The notes beneath the pieces were generated by a model that saw only the letters and a list, made by a program, of their open reading frames with translations, did no database searches and was not told the origin of the DNA. A program made the translations under genes and the position numbers. From NCBI RefSeq assembly GCF_016405985.1, contig NZ_JAEFCF010000012.1:1-64000 (forward strand): a stretch of 64,000 bases of DNA, in the 5' to 3' direction. The DNA comes from Paracoccus sp. IB05. Its GTDB lineage: Bacteria; Pseudomonadota; Alphaproteobacteria; Rhodobacterales; Rhodobacteraceae. Shown here one piece after another: positions 46,874 to 55,632 of the stretch (within the stretch, counting starts at the first letter, position 1; each line of letters begins with the position of its first letter).

Positions 46874-46913
46874 GACGAAAAAGCAGACAAACAGACGAAA
46901 AGCAGACGAACAG
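46874..46913 (+). repeat. Short tandem repeat in the dxr-rseP gap
   Basis: GACGAAAAAGCAGACAAACA is followed directly by GACGAAAAGCAGACGAACAG, two near copies of 19-20 bp. It lies between dxr and the rseP ribosome-binding site. Confidence 0.6.
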
Positions 46914-46933
46914 GCATAAGGAACGGCTGATTT

Positions 46934-48265
46934 ATGGATATCCTCGGATTTGTCACGGGGGCCGCCTGGTCGGTCGTCTTCTTCATTGTTGCGCTTTCGA
47001 TCATCGTGGCGATCCATGAATATGGCCATTACATCATCGGGCGCTGGTCGGGGATTCATGCCGAGGTCTTCTCGCTGGGATTCGGGCCGGTGCTGCTGTC
47101 GCGCGTTGATAAGCGCGGCACACGCTGGCAGATCGCGGCGATTCCCTTTGGCGGCTATGTGAAATTCCTCGGTGATGCCGATGCGGCCTCTGTCCGGTCC
47201 GAAGTGCCCTCGGGGCTGAGCGCGTCCGAACGCCGCCATACGATGGCGGGGGCACCGCTCTGGGCGCGGGCTTCGACCGTGCTGGCGGGGCCGGTGGCGA
47301 ATTTCATTCTGACCTTCGCGATCCTGCTGGGCACCGTGTTGCTCAACGGCATGTCGCTGGACCGGCCTATCGTGGGCAGGCTGGTGCCGGTGCCCGGGGT
47401 GCAGACGCTGCAGGAGGGCGATGTCATTCTGGCGCTTGGCGGGCGTGCCACCCCGGACAATAAGAGCTTTGGCGAAGCGCTGCGGGCCTTGCCGCGCACA
47501 GCCAAGGTGGAATTCCGCGTCGAGCGGCAGGGGCAGGAGCTGACGCTGATGGCGCCGCATCCGCAGCCCGGTCTGATGGGCGGCGTGCAGGTGAAATCGG
47601 CCGCGATTGATGCTGGTCTTCAGGCCGGGGACGTGGTGGTCAGGGCCGATGGCAAGGAGATCAATGCGTTTGAGGATCTGGCGGATATCGTGCGCGGCTC
47701 GAATGGCCGCACCCTGCCGCTGACGGTCTGGCGCGATGGCCGCACCTTTGATCTGGAGCTGACGCCGCGTTCGCGCGATGTGCCGCGCGCGGCGGCTGAT
47801 GGCGGCGGTTTCGAGACCCGCTGGCTGCTCGGGGCCTTTTCCGGCATGACCTTTGAACCCGCGAGCCGCCCGGCCGGCGTCTGGGAGGCGGTCACAACCG
47901 CCGCCAGCGCGATGTGGAACATGACCACGACCACTTTCTCGGGCCTGTGGCATATGATCGTCGGGCAGATCTCGACCTGCAATATGTCGGGCGTGATCGG
48001 CATGGCCGAAACCATGGGAGATGCGGCCAAAACCGGGACCATGGGCTTTTTGAGCATGCTCGCAGTGCTGTCATTGGGGGTCGGGATCCTGAACCTCCTG
48101 CCGATTCCGGTGCTGGATGGCGGGCATCTTGTGTTCCACGCCTTTGAGGCGGTGACGGGCAAGCCGCCCTCGGACGGGGCGCTGCGGGTTCTGATGACGG
48201 TGGGGCTGACACTGCTTCTGTCGCTGATGGCCTTTGCCCTGTGGAATGATGTCACCTGTGTCTGA
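46934..48265 (+). CDS. rseP: RIP metalloprotease RseP (site-2 protease)
   Basis: The 443-aa membrane protease has zinc ligands 'IIVAIHEYGHYIIGRWSG' (His28, Glu29, His32), PDZ-like regions (about residues 115-290, e.g. 'GVQVKSAAIDAGLQAGDVVV') and the C-terminal 'NLLPIPVLDGGHLVFHAFEA' with the conserved LDGG. It cleaves anti-sigma factors and remnant signal peptides in the inner membrane. AAGGAA precedes the ATG. Its position before bamA is typical. Confidence 0.95.
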   Translation: MDILGFVTGAAWSVVFFIVALSIIVAIHEYGHYIIGRWSGIHAEVFSLGFGPVLLSRVDKRGTRWQIAAIPFGGYVKFLGDADAASVRSEVPSGLSASERRHTMAGAPLWARASTVLAGPVANFILTFAILLGTVLLNGMSLDRPIVGRLVPVPGVQTLQEGDVILALGGRATPDNKSFGEALRALPRTAKVEFRVERQGQELTLMAPHPQPGLMGGVQVKSAAIDAGLQAGDVVVRADGKEINAFEDLADIVRGSNGRTLPLTVWRDGRTFDLELTPRSRDVPRAAADGGGFETRWLLGAFSGMTFEPASRPAGVWEAVTTAASAMWNMTTTTFSGLWHMIVGQISTCNMSGVIGMAETMGDAAKTGTMGFLSMLAVLSLGVGILNLLPIPVLDGGHLVFHAFEAVTGKPPSDGALRVLMTVGLTLLLSLMAFALWNDVTCV

Positions 48266-48391
48266 CATGGGCGGCGGTCGCAACGGCGGTGGCAGGGGAG
48301 GGTTTTCCCGGCACCGCCGGATCTTGCGCGATTTGCGCCTTAGTCTCGCCAGATTCGCGGCCTATCCCTCTGCCTAACACGAGGTGATGCT

Positions 48392-48556
48392 ATGCAGATG
48401 GTTGAACGCAATTTCCCGGGTCTTGTCCTGCTCGCCAGGATCAATTTCGATCGTATTTTCACCATGGGAACGATTGTGGTGGGTCTTCTTGCCGGGGCGT
48501 TTCTTGGATCCGCCATTCTGGGCTATTACGCGGCACCCCTGCAAATCACGCCCTGA
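48392..48556 (+). CDS. Small single-pass membrane protein (54 aa)
   Basis: A short frame between rseP and bamA reads 'MQMVERNFPGLVLLARINFD', then 'RIFTMGTIVVGLLAGAFLGS' and 'AILGYYAAPLQITP'. GAGGTG lies 6 nt upstream of the ATG, and a good Rho-independent terminator lies 88 bp after the stop, so this looks like a genuine one-gene unit. One glycine-rich hydrophobic helix (about residues 25-45) is predicted. I recognise no family. Confidence 0.6.
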   Translation: MQMVERNFPGLVLLARINFDRIFTMGTIVVGLLAGAFLGSAILGYYAAPLQITP

Positions 48557-48946
48557 GGCGACGCAACGTGGTCCGCGCCAGGCAGATTTCCGCCGCTTGC
48601 TGACTGCTCAACGATTTTGTGCCATAGGTAACAAACCGACCTGAACCCGGCTCTTTTGTGCCGGGTTTTCGCTTTTTTACCTGTCAGACGGCGGGGAAGG
48701 CGGCGGGAATCCCCCGGTCCGGGCGCGTATTTCTGCCGATTTCGCCGCATATCGGTACATTTGCTCTGGCCGCAGCTTCCTGCGGGCTGTGCTGCCCTTC
48801 AGTCGCCCGTCTCGTCTGCGGCGATCAGCGGGGCGACATACTATATCTGCCAGACTTATCCACAAGGACCGCAGGCTTTTGACAAGGGCCGGCTTTGTCG
48901 TTAGTCAGACACAGGGAAATTTCTACTGCGGAGCGCGTGGCAGGTC
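48557..48946. other. Stretch between the 54-aa gene and bamA
   Basis: These 390 bp contain a terminator (48644-48677), one perfect DnaA-box match TTATCCACA (48856-48864) and a TTGACA (48879-48884) that could be the -35 of bamA, though its -10 (TAGTCA, 17 bp away) is poor. Other reading frames here show no similarity. Confidence 0.5.
48644..48677 (+). terminator. Rho-independent terminator of the 54-aa gene
   Basis: An 8-bp stem AACCCGGC/GCCGGGTT with an 8-nt loop is followed by TTTTCGCTTTTTT. Confidence 0.82.
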
Positions 48947-51346
48947 ATGGTGAAAAGCTCGATCCGGAAACAGCAGCGCGCCAGTGGTATTGCCGGTGGC
49001 CGCAAAAGGGTTGCCGGGGTCACGCTTGTGACTGCGGTTCTGCTCGGATCGGTGGCCACGACGCCGGTCTGGCTGAAGCCCGCCTTCGCCCAGGTTTTCG
49101 CCTTCTCAGCGGTGAAGGTCGAAGGCAATGAGCGCGTCGATGCCTCTACCATCCTGTCTTATGCAGGGATCAGCCGCGGCCAGGAGGTTTCGGCCGGGGC
49201 GCTGAATGACGCCTATCAGCGGATCAATGGCTCGGGCCTTTTTGAGACGGTCGAGATCGTTCCCCAGGGCAATACGCTCGTGATCAAAGTGAAGGAATAT
49301 CCCTTCATCAATGTGATCAGCTTTGAGGGCAATAAGCGCATCAAGGACGAAGACCTCGCGAAACTGGTCAAGTCGCAGACGCGTCACGTCTTCTCGCCCT
49401 CGACGGCCGAAGCCGATGCCGCAACCCTGGCCGAGGTCTACCGCCAGCGGGGCCGTATCGCCGCGACCATCAACCCCAAGGTCATCCGTCGCGATGGCAA
49501 CCGGGTCGATCTGGTGTTCGAGATCACCGAGGGCAAAGTGGTCGAGATCGAGCAGCTTTCCTTTGTCGGGAACCGCGCCTTCTCGGACCGCCGGCTGCGC
49601 CAGGTCCTGCAGACCAAACAGGCGGGGCTTTTGCGCCAGATCATCCAGCGCGACACCTATGTCTCGGAACGGATCGACGTCGATAAGCAGCTCCTGACCG
49701 AATTCTACCGCTCGCGCGGCTATATCGATTTCCAGGTGCTTGACGCTTCGGCTGAAGTCTCGCGCGAACGCGATGCAAGCTTCGTGACCTTCACCATCCG
49801 GGAAGGCCAGCAATATTCCATCGGCGCGATCTCTACCGTGTCCGAGATCGAAGGCGTCGATGCCGCCGAATTCGCGGCGGTGCAGAAGATCCGGGCGGGC
49901 CAGACCTGGAGCCCGGCGCTGATCGACAACAATATCGCCCGGATGGAAAACCTCGCCCTGAAAAAAGGGCTGAATTTCGTTCGCGTCGAACCCCGTATCA
50001 CCCGGGATGACCGCAATCAGCGTGTCAATATCGAATTCGCGGTGGTGCGTGGCGAGAAGATTTTCGTCGAACGTATCGATATCGAAGGCAATGCCACCAC
50101 GCTGGATGAAGTCATCCGCCGTCAGTTCCGCAGCGTTGAAGGCGACCCCTTCAACCAGCGCGAGATCCGTCAGTCGGCGGAACGGATCCGCGCGCTCGGC
50201 TTCTTCTCGGATGCGCGGGTCAATGCGGAACCGGGCTCGGCGCCGGACCAGGTGGTCGTGAATGTCGATGTCGATGAACAGCCGACCGGTTCGCTTGGCT
50301 TTGGTCTGAGCTATTCGGTGGAATCCGGGGCCGGGATCTCGGTCAATTTCTCGGAATCGAACTTCCTTGGTCGTGGCCAGTCGATTGCGGCCAGTGTCGC
50401 AACCACCTCGGACAATCAAAGCTCGTCTTTCTCTTTCACCGAGCCTTCGCTGTTCGGCCGCGATCTGAGCCTTTCCTTCGGCCTGTTCTACCGCACCACC
50501 GATTCGGATTATGCGCTCTACAACACCCGCAGCGCCGGCTTCTCGCTTTCGCTTGGCTTCCCGCTGGGCGAGCAGTCACGTCTCAGCCTGCGTTACCGGC
50601 TCAGCCGGGACGATATCTTCGATCTCGACGCGGATGAATACGACAACAGTACCGTTCCGCCGACGCCGATCTCGCTGCGTTCGCCGATCCTGAAGGACGA
50701 AGTCAGCCGCGGCGCGCTGACCTCGTCGTCTATCGGCTATACCTATGAATATGACAGCCGCATCACCGGGCTTGATCCGACGCGCGGCCTGTTGTTCCGC
50801 TTTGGCCAGGATATCGGCGGGCTTGGCGGCGATACCAAATTCCTCACCACAACGCTTTTCGCCATGGGCGAGCAGAAGATCTGGAATGAGGAAGTCACGA
50901 TTCGGGCGATTTTCGAAGCCGGGCATCTTCAGGATCTTGGCGATACCGGCACCCGCGTGACCGACCGCTTCTTCCTGCGTGGCAAGATGCGTGGCTTTGA
51001 GCCCAACGGGATCGGCCCGCGTGACGGCACCGATCTCGAAGATGCACTCGGCGGCAATGTCTTTGCAGTGGCGCGGTTCGAATCGGAATTCCCGGTCGGC
51101 CTGCCTGAGGAATATGGCATCATGGGGGCTGCCTTCCTCGATATCGGCTCGGTCTGGAGCCTTACCGACAAAGCCGGCCTTGCCGGGACCATCGATGACA
51201 GTTTCAAGCCGCGTGTTGCGGTCGGTGTCTCGGTGCTCTGGGATACGCCGGTGGGGCCGCTGCGCTTCAACTTTGCCAAGGCGCTCAAGAAGGAAGACTA
51301 CGATAAAACGCAGTCCTTCGACCTGACCGTTTCGACCAAGTTCTGA
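48947..51346 (+). CDS. bamA: Outer-membrane protein assembly factor BamA
   Basis: BamA inserts beta-barrel proteins into the outer membrane. The 799-aa protein has a signal peptide (to about residue 49, 'KPAFAQVFAF'), five POTRA domains (about 50-445, e.g. 'VKVEGNERVDASTILSYAGI' and 'ISFEGNKRIKDEDLAKLV') and a 16-strand barrel ending in Phe ('TVSTKF'). The conserved loop-6 motif is 'KMRGFEPNGIGPRD'. OmpH/Skp follows 1 bp later, so both the assembly machine and a chaperone come from one transcript. Confidence 0.97.
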   Translation: MVKSSIRKQQRASGIAGGRKRVAGVTLVTAVLLGSVATTPVWLKPAFAQVFAFSAVKVEGNERVDASTILSYAGISRGQEVSAGALNDAYQRINGSGLFETVEIVPQGNTLVIKVKEYPFINVISFEGNKRIKDEDLAKLVKSQTRHVFSPSTAEADAATLAEVYRQRGRIAATINPKVIRRDGNRVDLVFEITEGKVVEIEQLSFVGNRAFSDRRLRQVLQTKQAGLLRQIIQRDTYVSERIDVDKQLLTEFYRSRGYIDFQVLDASAEVSRERDASFVTFTIREGQQYSIGAISTVSEIEGVDAAEFAAVQKIRAGQTWSPALIDNNIARMENLALKKGLNFVRVEPRITRDDRNQRVNIEFAVVRGEKIFVERIDIEGNATTLDEVIRRQFRSVEGDPFNQREIRQSAERIRALGFFSDARVNAEPGSAPDQVVVNVDVDEQPTGSLGFGLSYSVESGAGISVNFSESNFLGRGQSIAASVATTSDNQSSSFSFTEPSLFGRDLSLSFGLFYRTTDSDYALYNTRSAGFSLSLGFPLGEQSRLSLRYRLSRDDIFDLDADEYDNSTVPPTPISLRSPILKDEVSRGALTSSSIGYTYEYDSRITGLDPTRGLLFRFGQDIGGLGGDTKFLTTTLFAMGEQKIWNEEVTIRAIFEAGHLQDLGDTGTRVTDRFFLRGKMRGFEPNGIGPRDGTDLEDALGGNVFAVARFESEFPVGLPEEYGIMGAAFLDIGSVWSLTDKAGLAGTIDDSFKPRVAVGVSVLWDTPVGPLRFNFAKALKKEDYDKTQSFDLTVSTKF

Positions 51347-51347
51347 G

Positions 51348-52097
51348 ATGGCGGCGCCGGCGCTCCGGGGGATGATGCTGGCGGGTCTGGCACTGCTGCC
51401 GGTCTGGGCTGGCGTGGCTTTTGCGCAAGACGCCGAAGCCCCTGCGGCATCCGGAGGGGCAGAGACGGCCCCCGACACGGCTGCGGGCGAGGCTGCCACG
51501 GGCAGTGTTGGCACGGACCCATCTGGCAAGGGCGAGAGTTTCGCACTTTTGACCCTCAACCAGGCGGAGCTCTTTGAGAAATCCGCCTGGGGGAGGGCTG
51601 CAACGAAAGCGGCAGAACAGGCTGCCGCCGAAGTCAGCGCCGAGAACCGCGCCATCGAGGCCGCGCTGGAACAGGAAGAGCGAGACCTGACGGGCAAGCG
51701 CGCCGGCATGACAGCCGAGGCATTCTCGGTTCTGGCGCGCGATTTCGACACCAAGGTCGAGGATTTCCGCCAGTCGCAGGATGCGAAAGTGCGCGCGATC
51801 AATCGCAAGCTGGACGAGGATCGCAAGGTATTTGTCGACCTCTCTGTGCCGCTGATGGCGGAATTGCTGGATGAATATGGCGCAGTGGCGATCATTGGCG
51901 ATGATGTGTTGATTCTCTCGCGTTCCTCGGCGGATGTGACGCAGCGCGCGATTGCCCTGATGGATCAGCGTCTGCCGGCGCCCGTGGCCGCTCCGGCGGA
52001 TGGAAAGGGCGAAGGGCAGGGCGCAGAGGGCGGTTCAGACCCCGTGCCTGCGCCGGTTCAGGATCCAGCAGCCGGGACAGCTGCGCCTGCACCGTGA
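51348..52097 (+). CDS. OmpH/Skp family periplasmic chaperone
   Basis: The 249-aa protein has a signal peptide ('MAAPALRGMMLAGLALLPVW', cleavage near 'VAFAQ'), an acidic Ala-rich linker (residues 27-60), and a Skp-like domain. That domain starts 'FALLTLNQAELFEKSAWGRA' and has a long coiled coil ('AENRAIEAALEQEERDLTGK'). A low-complexity Pro/Ala-rich tail ends it. Skp shields unfolded outer-membrane proteins on their way to BamA. It follows bamA by one base. Confidence 0.88.
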   Translation: MAAPALRGMMLAGLALLPVWAGVAFAQDAEAPAASGGAETAPDTAAGEAATGSVGTDPSGKGESFALLTLNQAELFEKSAWGRAATKAAEQAAAEVSAENRAIEAALEQEERDLTGKRAGMTAEAFSVLARDFDTKVEDFRQSQDAKVRAINRKLDEDRKVFVDLSVPLMAELLDEYGAVAIIGDDVLILSRSSADVTQRAIALMDQRLPAPVAAPADGKGEGQGAEGGSDPVPAPVQDPAAGTAAPAP

Positions 52098-52245
52098 AAG
52101 CCGAACCGGGGCGGGCGTCCTGGGCGCTCTTTGCCGGCGCTGTTCGCCGGAACTTGCCCCGCAGCTGTCAACTTGGTAGCAGTCGGAAAACCGCGCGAAA
52201 CCGCTGCGGATTTCAGCCCTATGTGACAGGAGGAGGATGCGCCAG

Positions 52246-52719
52246 ATGGATGCCAATACGGAAGCCAGGGCCGTCACCAATGCCGATCTGGATCTGATCC
52301 AGCGGATTATCCCGCATCGTTACCCGTTTCTGCTGATCGACAAGGTCCGCGATGTGGTGATCAACGAATCCTGCGTCGGCGTGAAATGCGTCACCTATAA
52401 CGAGCCGCAATTCACCGGCCATTTCCCGGGCATGCCGATTTTCCCCGGTGTGATGATCATCGAGGCGATGGCACAGACCTCGGGCGTGCTGGTGGGGCTC
52501 TCGATGGATCTGGTCGACAAGAATGCGAAAGTGTTCTTCATGGGCGTCGACGGTGTGAAATTCCGCCGCAAAGTGGTGCCGGGTGATGTGCTGGAACTGC
52601 ATGTGAAAGCGCTGCGTGGCGGCGGCAAAGTGTGGAAATTCTCGGGCCGCGCCACGGTCGATGGTGAGCTGGCCTGTGAGGCTGAATTCACCGCAATGTT
52701 CGACCTGCCAAAGGCCTGA
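52246..52719 (+). CDS. fabZ: 3-hydroxyacyl-ACP dehydratase FabZ
   Basis: FabZ dehydrates 3-hydroxyacyl-ACP in fatty-acid synthesis, competing with LpxA for the same acyl-ACP. The product (157 aa from this start) has '[17 protein letters not shown]', the active-site '[20 protein letters not shown]' with His and Glu, and '[18 protein letters not shown]'. AGGAGG (52231-52236) is 9 nt before ATG 52246 but touches the in-frame ATG 52237, so I prefer the later start. lpxA starts 3 bp after the stop. Confidence 0.95.
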   Translation: MDANTEARAVTNADLDLIQRIIPHRYPFLLIDKVRDVVINESCVGVKCVTYNEPQFTGHFPGMPIFPGVMIIEAMAQTSGVLVGLSMDLVDKNAKVFFMGVDGVKFRRKVVPGDVLELHVKALRGGGKVWKFSGRATVDGELACEAEFTAMFDLPKA

Positions 52720-52722
52720 TCC

Positions 52723-53529
52723 ATGTCCATTCACGGAACCGCCGTCATCCACCCTTCTGCCGTGATCGATGACGGCGCCGTGATTGGCCCTGATTGCTTT
52801 ATCGGCCCGTTCAGCGTGGTCGGCCCCGAGGTTACATTGCAGCGCGGGGTCGAGCTGAAATCCCATGCCGTTGTTACCGGTTGGACCGATATCGGCGAAG
52901 AAACCACAATCTGGCCTTTTGCGAGCGTAGGCGAGGTGCCGCAGGATCTGAAATTTAAAGGCGAGCGCACCCGGCTGGAAGTCGGCGCCCGCTGCCGCAT
53001 CCGCGAAGGCGCCACGCTGAACACCGGCACCGAAGGCGGTGGCGGAGTGACGCGCGTTGGCGATGATTGCCTGCTGATGACCGGCGTCCACATCGGCCAT
53101 GATGCGATTGTCGGCAATCGGGTGGTGATGGCGAATAATGTCGCCATCGCCGGTCATTGCCATATCGGCGATGATGTGGTGATCGGCGGTCTGTCGGGGA
53201 TCCACCAGTTTGTCCGCATCGGGCGCGGCGCGATCATCGGCGCGGTGACGATGGTCACCAATGACGTGATTCCCTATGGCCTCGTCCAGGCCCCGCGCGG
53301 CGAGCTGGACGGGCTGAACCTTGTCGGGCTGAAGCGGCGCGGCGTCACCCGGGCCGAAATCACCCAGCTGCGCGCCGCCTTCCAGATGCTGGCCCAGGGC
53401 GAGGGCACCTTCCATGACCGCGCCGAGCGTCTCGCGGAAGATTTCGACGCCGTCCATGTGCGCGAGATCAGCGAGTTCATCCTCTCGGCCAGCGACCGGT
53501 CGTTCCTGACGCCGAAAGGCGCGAAATGA
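52723..53529 (+). CDS. lpxA: UDP-N-acetylglucosamine acyltransferase LpxA
   Basis: LpxA adds the 3-OH acyl chain to UDP-GlcNAc, the first lipid A step. The 268-aa protein consists of left-handed beta-helix hexapeptide repeats ('IHPSAVIDDGAVIGPDCFIG', 'GDDCLLMTGVHIGHDAIVGN') with the catalytic His in 'GVHIGHDA', then a helical C-terminal domain. It overlaps lpxI by ATGA. Confidence 0.97.
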   Translation: MSIHGTAVIHPSAVIDDGAVIGPDCFIGPFSVVGPEVTLQRGVELKSHAVVTGWTDIGEETTIWPFASVGEVPQDLKFKGERTRLEVGARCRIREGATLNTGTEGGGGVTRVGDDCLLMTGVHIGHDAIVGNRVVMANNVAIAGHCHIGDDVVIGGLSGIHQFVRIGRGAIIGAVTMVTNDVIPYGLVQAPRGELDGLNLVGLKRRGVTRAEITQLRAAFQMLAQGEGTFHDRAERLAEDFDAVHVREISEFILSASDRSFLTPKGAK

Positions 53530-54347
53530 GCGTCGCGATCATTGCCGGGCGTGGTGCGCTGCCTGCCGCGCTGGCGCAGGCGGCGCCCATGCGCCCTTTT
53601 GTGGCCACGCTGGATGGGTTCCCCCCCGAAGGGCTGGTGCCCGATCTGACCTTCCGGATCGAACGCCTCTACCCGTTCTTTGCCGCTTTGCATGAGGCGG
53701 GGATCACCGCCGTCTGTTTCGCCGGCGCCGTGCAGCGCCCGCGGCTTGACCCGGCGCTGTTTGACCCGATCACCGCCGGTATCGTGCCGCGTCTGATGGC
53801 CTCCCTGGCCCAGGGCGATGATGCGACGTTGCGCGAAGTGATCGCGCTGTTTGAAGAAGACGGGTTTTCGGTGATCGGCGCCTCCGGTCTTGCGCCCGCT
53901 CTGGTGCCGCAAGCCGGGTTTTATGCCGGCGAGGTTCAGCCCCGCGACCGCCAGGATGCGGCGCGCGCCGCGCTGATCGCCGAGGCGCTTGGCCGGGTCG
54001 ATGTTGGCCAGGGCTGTGTCGTGCAACAGGGGCTCTGCCTTGCGACCGAGACACTGGCCGGGACCGACGCGATGCTGGCGGGCGTGGCTGCCTTGCCTGC
54101 CGGGCTGCGACCCGAGGCCCCGCGCGGGCGCGGGCTGCTCTATAAGGCGCCAAAACCGCTGCAGGACCGCCGTATTGATCTGCCGGCGCTTGGGCCGGTC
54201 ACCGTGGCTCAGGTCGCTCAGGCCGGTCTGGGCGGCATTGTCTGGGAGGCCGGCGGCGTGATCTGCCTCGACCTGCCCGCAATGCAGGCGGCGGCGCGGG
54301 AGGCAGGGCTTTTCCTCTGGGCCCGTCAGCCCGGAGAACCCGCGTGA
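53526..54347 (+). CDS. lpxI: UDP-2,3-diacylglucosamine pyrophosphatase LpxI
   Basis: LpxI hydrolyses UDP-2,3-diacylglucosamine to lipid X, replacing LpxH in most alphaproteobacteria. The 273-aa protein (DUF1009) has 'SVAIIAGRGALPAALAQ', 'AGAVQRPRLDPALFDP', 'VGQGCVVQQGLCLATETLAG' and 'LYKAPKPLQDRRIDLPALGP'. It overlaps lpxA and lpxB by ATGA at both ends. Confidence 0.95.
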   Translation: MSVAIIAGRGALPAALAQAAPMRPFVATLDGFPPEGLVPDLTFRIERLYPFFAALHEAGITAVCFAGAVQRPRLDPALFDPITAGIVPRLMASLAQGDDATLREVIALFEEDGFSVIGASGLAPALVPQAGFYAGEVQPRDRQDAARAALIAEALGRVDVGQGCVVQQGLCLATETLAGTDAMLAGVAALPAGLRPEAPRGRGLLYKAPKPLQDRRIDLPALGPVTVAQVAQAGLGGIVWEAGGVICLDLPAMQAAAREAGLFLWARQPGEPA

Positions 54348-55510
54348 AATTCATCCTGATCGCCGGAGAGCCCTCGGGCGACCGGCTCGGGGCCGCGCTG
54401 ATGGCCGGGCTGAAGGCGCTGCTGCCCGAGGCGCGGTTCGAAGGGGTCGGTGGGCCGGCCATGCAGGCCGAGGGGCTGGAAAGCGCCTTTCCGATGGAAG
54501 AGCTCTCGGTCATGGGCATTGCCGAGATATTGCCGAAATATTTCCATCTCAAACGGCGGATCCGGCAATGCGCTGACCTGGTGCTGGCTGAGCGACCGGC
54601 GGCCCTGATCACCATCGACAGCCCGGATTTCTGCCTGCGCGTGGCGCGGATTGTGAAAGAGGCCGCGCCGGAAATCCCCACGATCCATTATGTCGCGCCC
54701 TCTGTCTGGGCCTGGCGCCCGGGCCGCGCCGCAAAGATGGCGGGGGTGATCGATCATGTGCTGGCGCTTTTACCCTTTGAGCCGCCCTATATGGAAGCCG
54801 CCGGGATGAGCTGCGATTTTGTGGGCCATCCGGTGGTCTCTGAACCGGTGGCCAGCGCGGCAGAGGCAAGGGCATTCCGTGCCGCGCATGGCATTGCCCC
54901 CGATGCGCCGCTGCTTGCCGTTCTGCCCGGATCGCGCCGGGGCGAGGTCAGCCGGCTTCTGCCGCCGTTTGGCGAAACGGTTGCTGGCCTGGCCGCGTCA
55001 TGCCCTGGCCTGCGGGTGATCCTGCCAACGCCGACCCATCTGATGCCGGTCGTGTCAGAAGCGGTTGCAGGCTGGGCCGGCGCGCCGGTCATCCTCCGGT
55101 CCCCCGATGTCGCAACCCGCACTGCTGCCTTCGCCGCAGCAGATGCCGCACTGGCCGCATCCGGCACGGTCAGCCTGGAACTGGCGGCGCAGGATTGCCC
55201 GATGGTGATCGCCTATGACATGGCGCCGCTGACGCTCTGGCTGATGCGGCGGATGATCCGGATCGATACCGTGACCCTCGTCAATCTCGTCTCCGGGACC
55301 CGGACGGTGCCCGAATTCATCGGCCGCGATTGCCGCGCGCCAAAGCTTATCCCGGCGCTGACCGCGCTTCTTTCGGGAAAATCAAAAGGGCAGGAGGCAG
55401 CAATGCGCCTGACAATGGAGCGGCTCGGTCATGGCAGGGAGGCCCCCGGGTTGCGCGCCGCGCGCTCTGTTCAGACGTTTTTGCGGTTTGATGCCGCGCA
55501 ACTGCGCTGA
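54344..55510 (+). CDS. lpxB: Lipid-A-disaccharide synthase LpxB
   Basis: LpxB joins lipid X and UDP-diacylglucosamine at the inner membrane. The 388-aa glycosyltransferase has 'FILIAGEPSGDRLGAALMAG', 'FEGVGGPAMQAEGLESAFPM', 'IHYVAPSVWAWRPGRAAKMA', 'AVLPGSRRGEVSRLLPPF' and 'ASGTVSLELAAQDCPMVIAY'. It is the last gene of the run, followed by a strong inverted repeat before the convergent mnmA. Confidence 0.97.
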   Translation: MKFILIAGEPSGDRLGAALMAGLKALLPEARFEGVGGPAMQAEGLESAFPMEELSVMGIAEILPKYFHLKRRIRQCADLVLAERPAALITIDSPDFCLRVARIVKEAAPEIPTIHYVAPSVWAWRPGRAAKMAGVIDHVLALLPFEPPYMEAAGMSCDFVGHPVVSEPVASAAEARAFRAAHGIAPDAPLLAVLPGSRRGEVSRLLPPFGETVAGLAASCPGLRVILPTPTHLMPVVSEAVAGWAGAPVILRSPDVATRTAAFAAADAALAASGTVSLELAAQDCPMVIAYDMAPLTLWLMRRMIRIDTVTLVNLVSGTRTVPEFIGRDCRAPKLIPALTALLSGKSKGQEAAMRLTMERLGHGREAPGLRAARSVQTFLRFDAAQLR

Positions 55511-55517
55511 CGCGCAT

Positions 55518-55627
55518 GCCTCCGGCGGGGATATTTAAGGACAGAAAATGAATCTGTTTGCTATTTTCTGTCCTTAAATATCCCGGGGGTGAGGCTCCTT
55601 ATGGAGCCGAGGGGGCAGTGCCCCCTC
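55518..55627. repeat. Dispersed repeat pair, copy 7: 22-bp perfect inverted repeat plus two hairpins
   Basis: GCCTCCGGCGGGGATATTTA opens the element as in copies 4a and 8. Arms 55528-55549 and 55563-55584 are perfectly complementary over 22 bp around a 13-nt loop. Two further perfect stems follow: GGCTCC/GGAGCC (55593-55608) and GAGGGGGC/GCCCCCTC (55609-55627). It separates convergent lpxB and mnmA and could stop transcription from both sides. Confidence 0.85.
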
Positions 55628-55632
55628 TCTGT

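Noticed and set aside
48856-48864. Perfect DnaA box as a sign of a replication origin
   Set aside because: Only one box, no cluster, no AT-rich unwinding region and no dnaA, dnaN or parAB genes nearby.
48656-48904. 74-82 aa frames upstream of bamA
   Set aside because: Two overlapping frames start inside a terminator hairpin and have no recognisable features.
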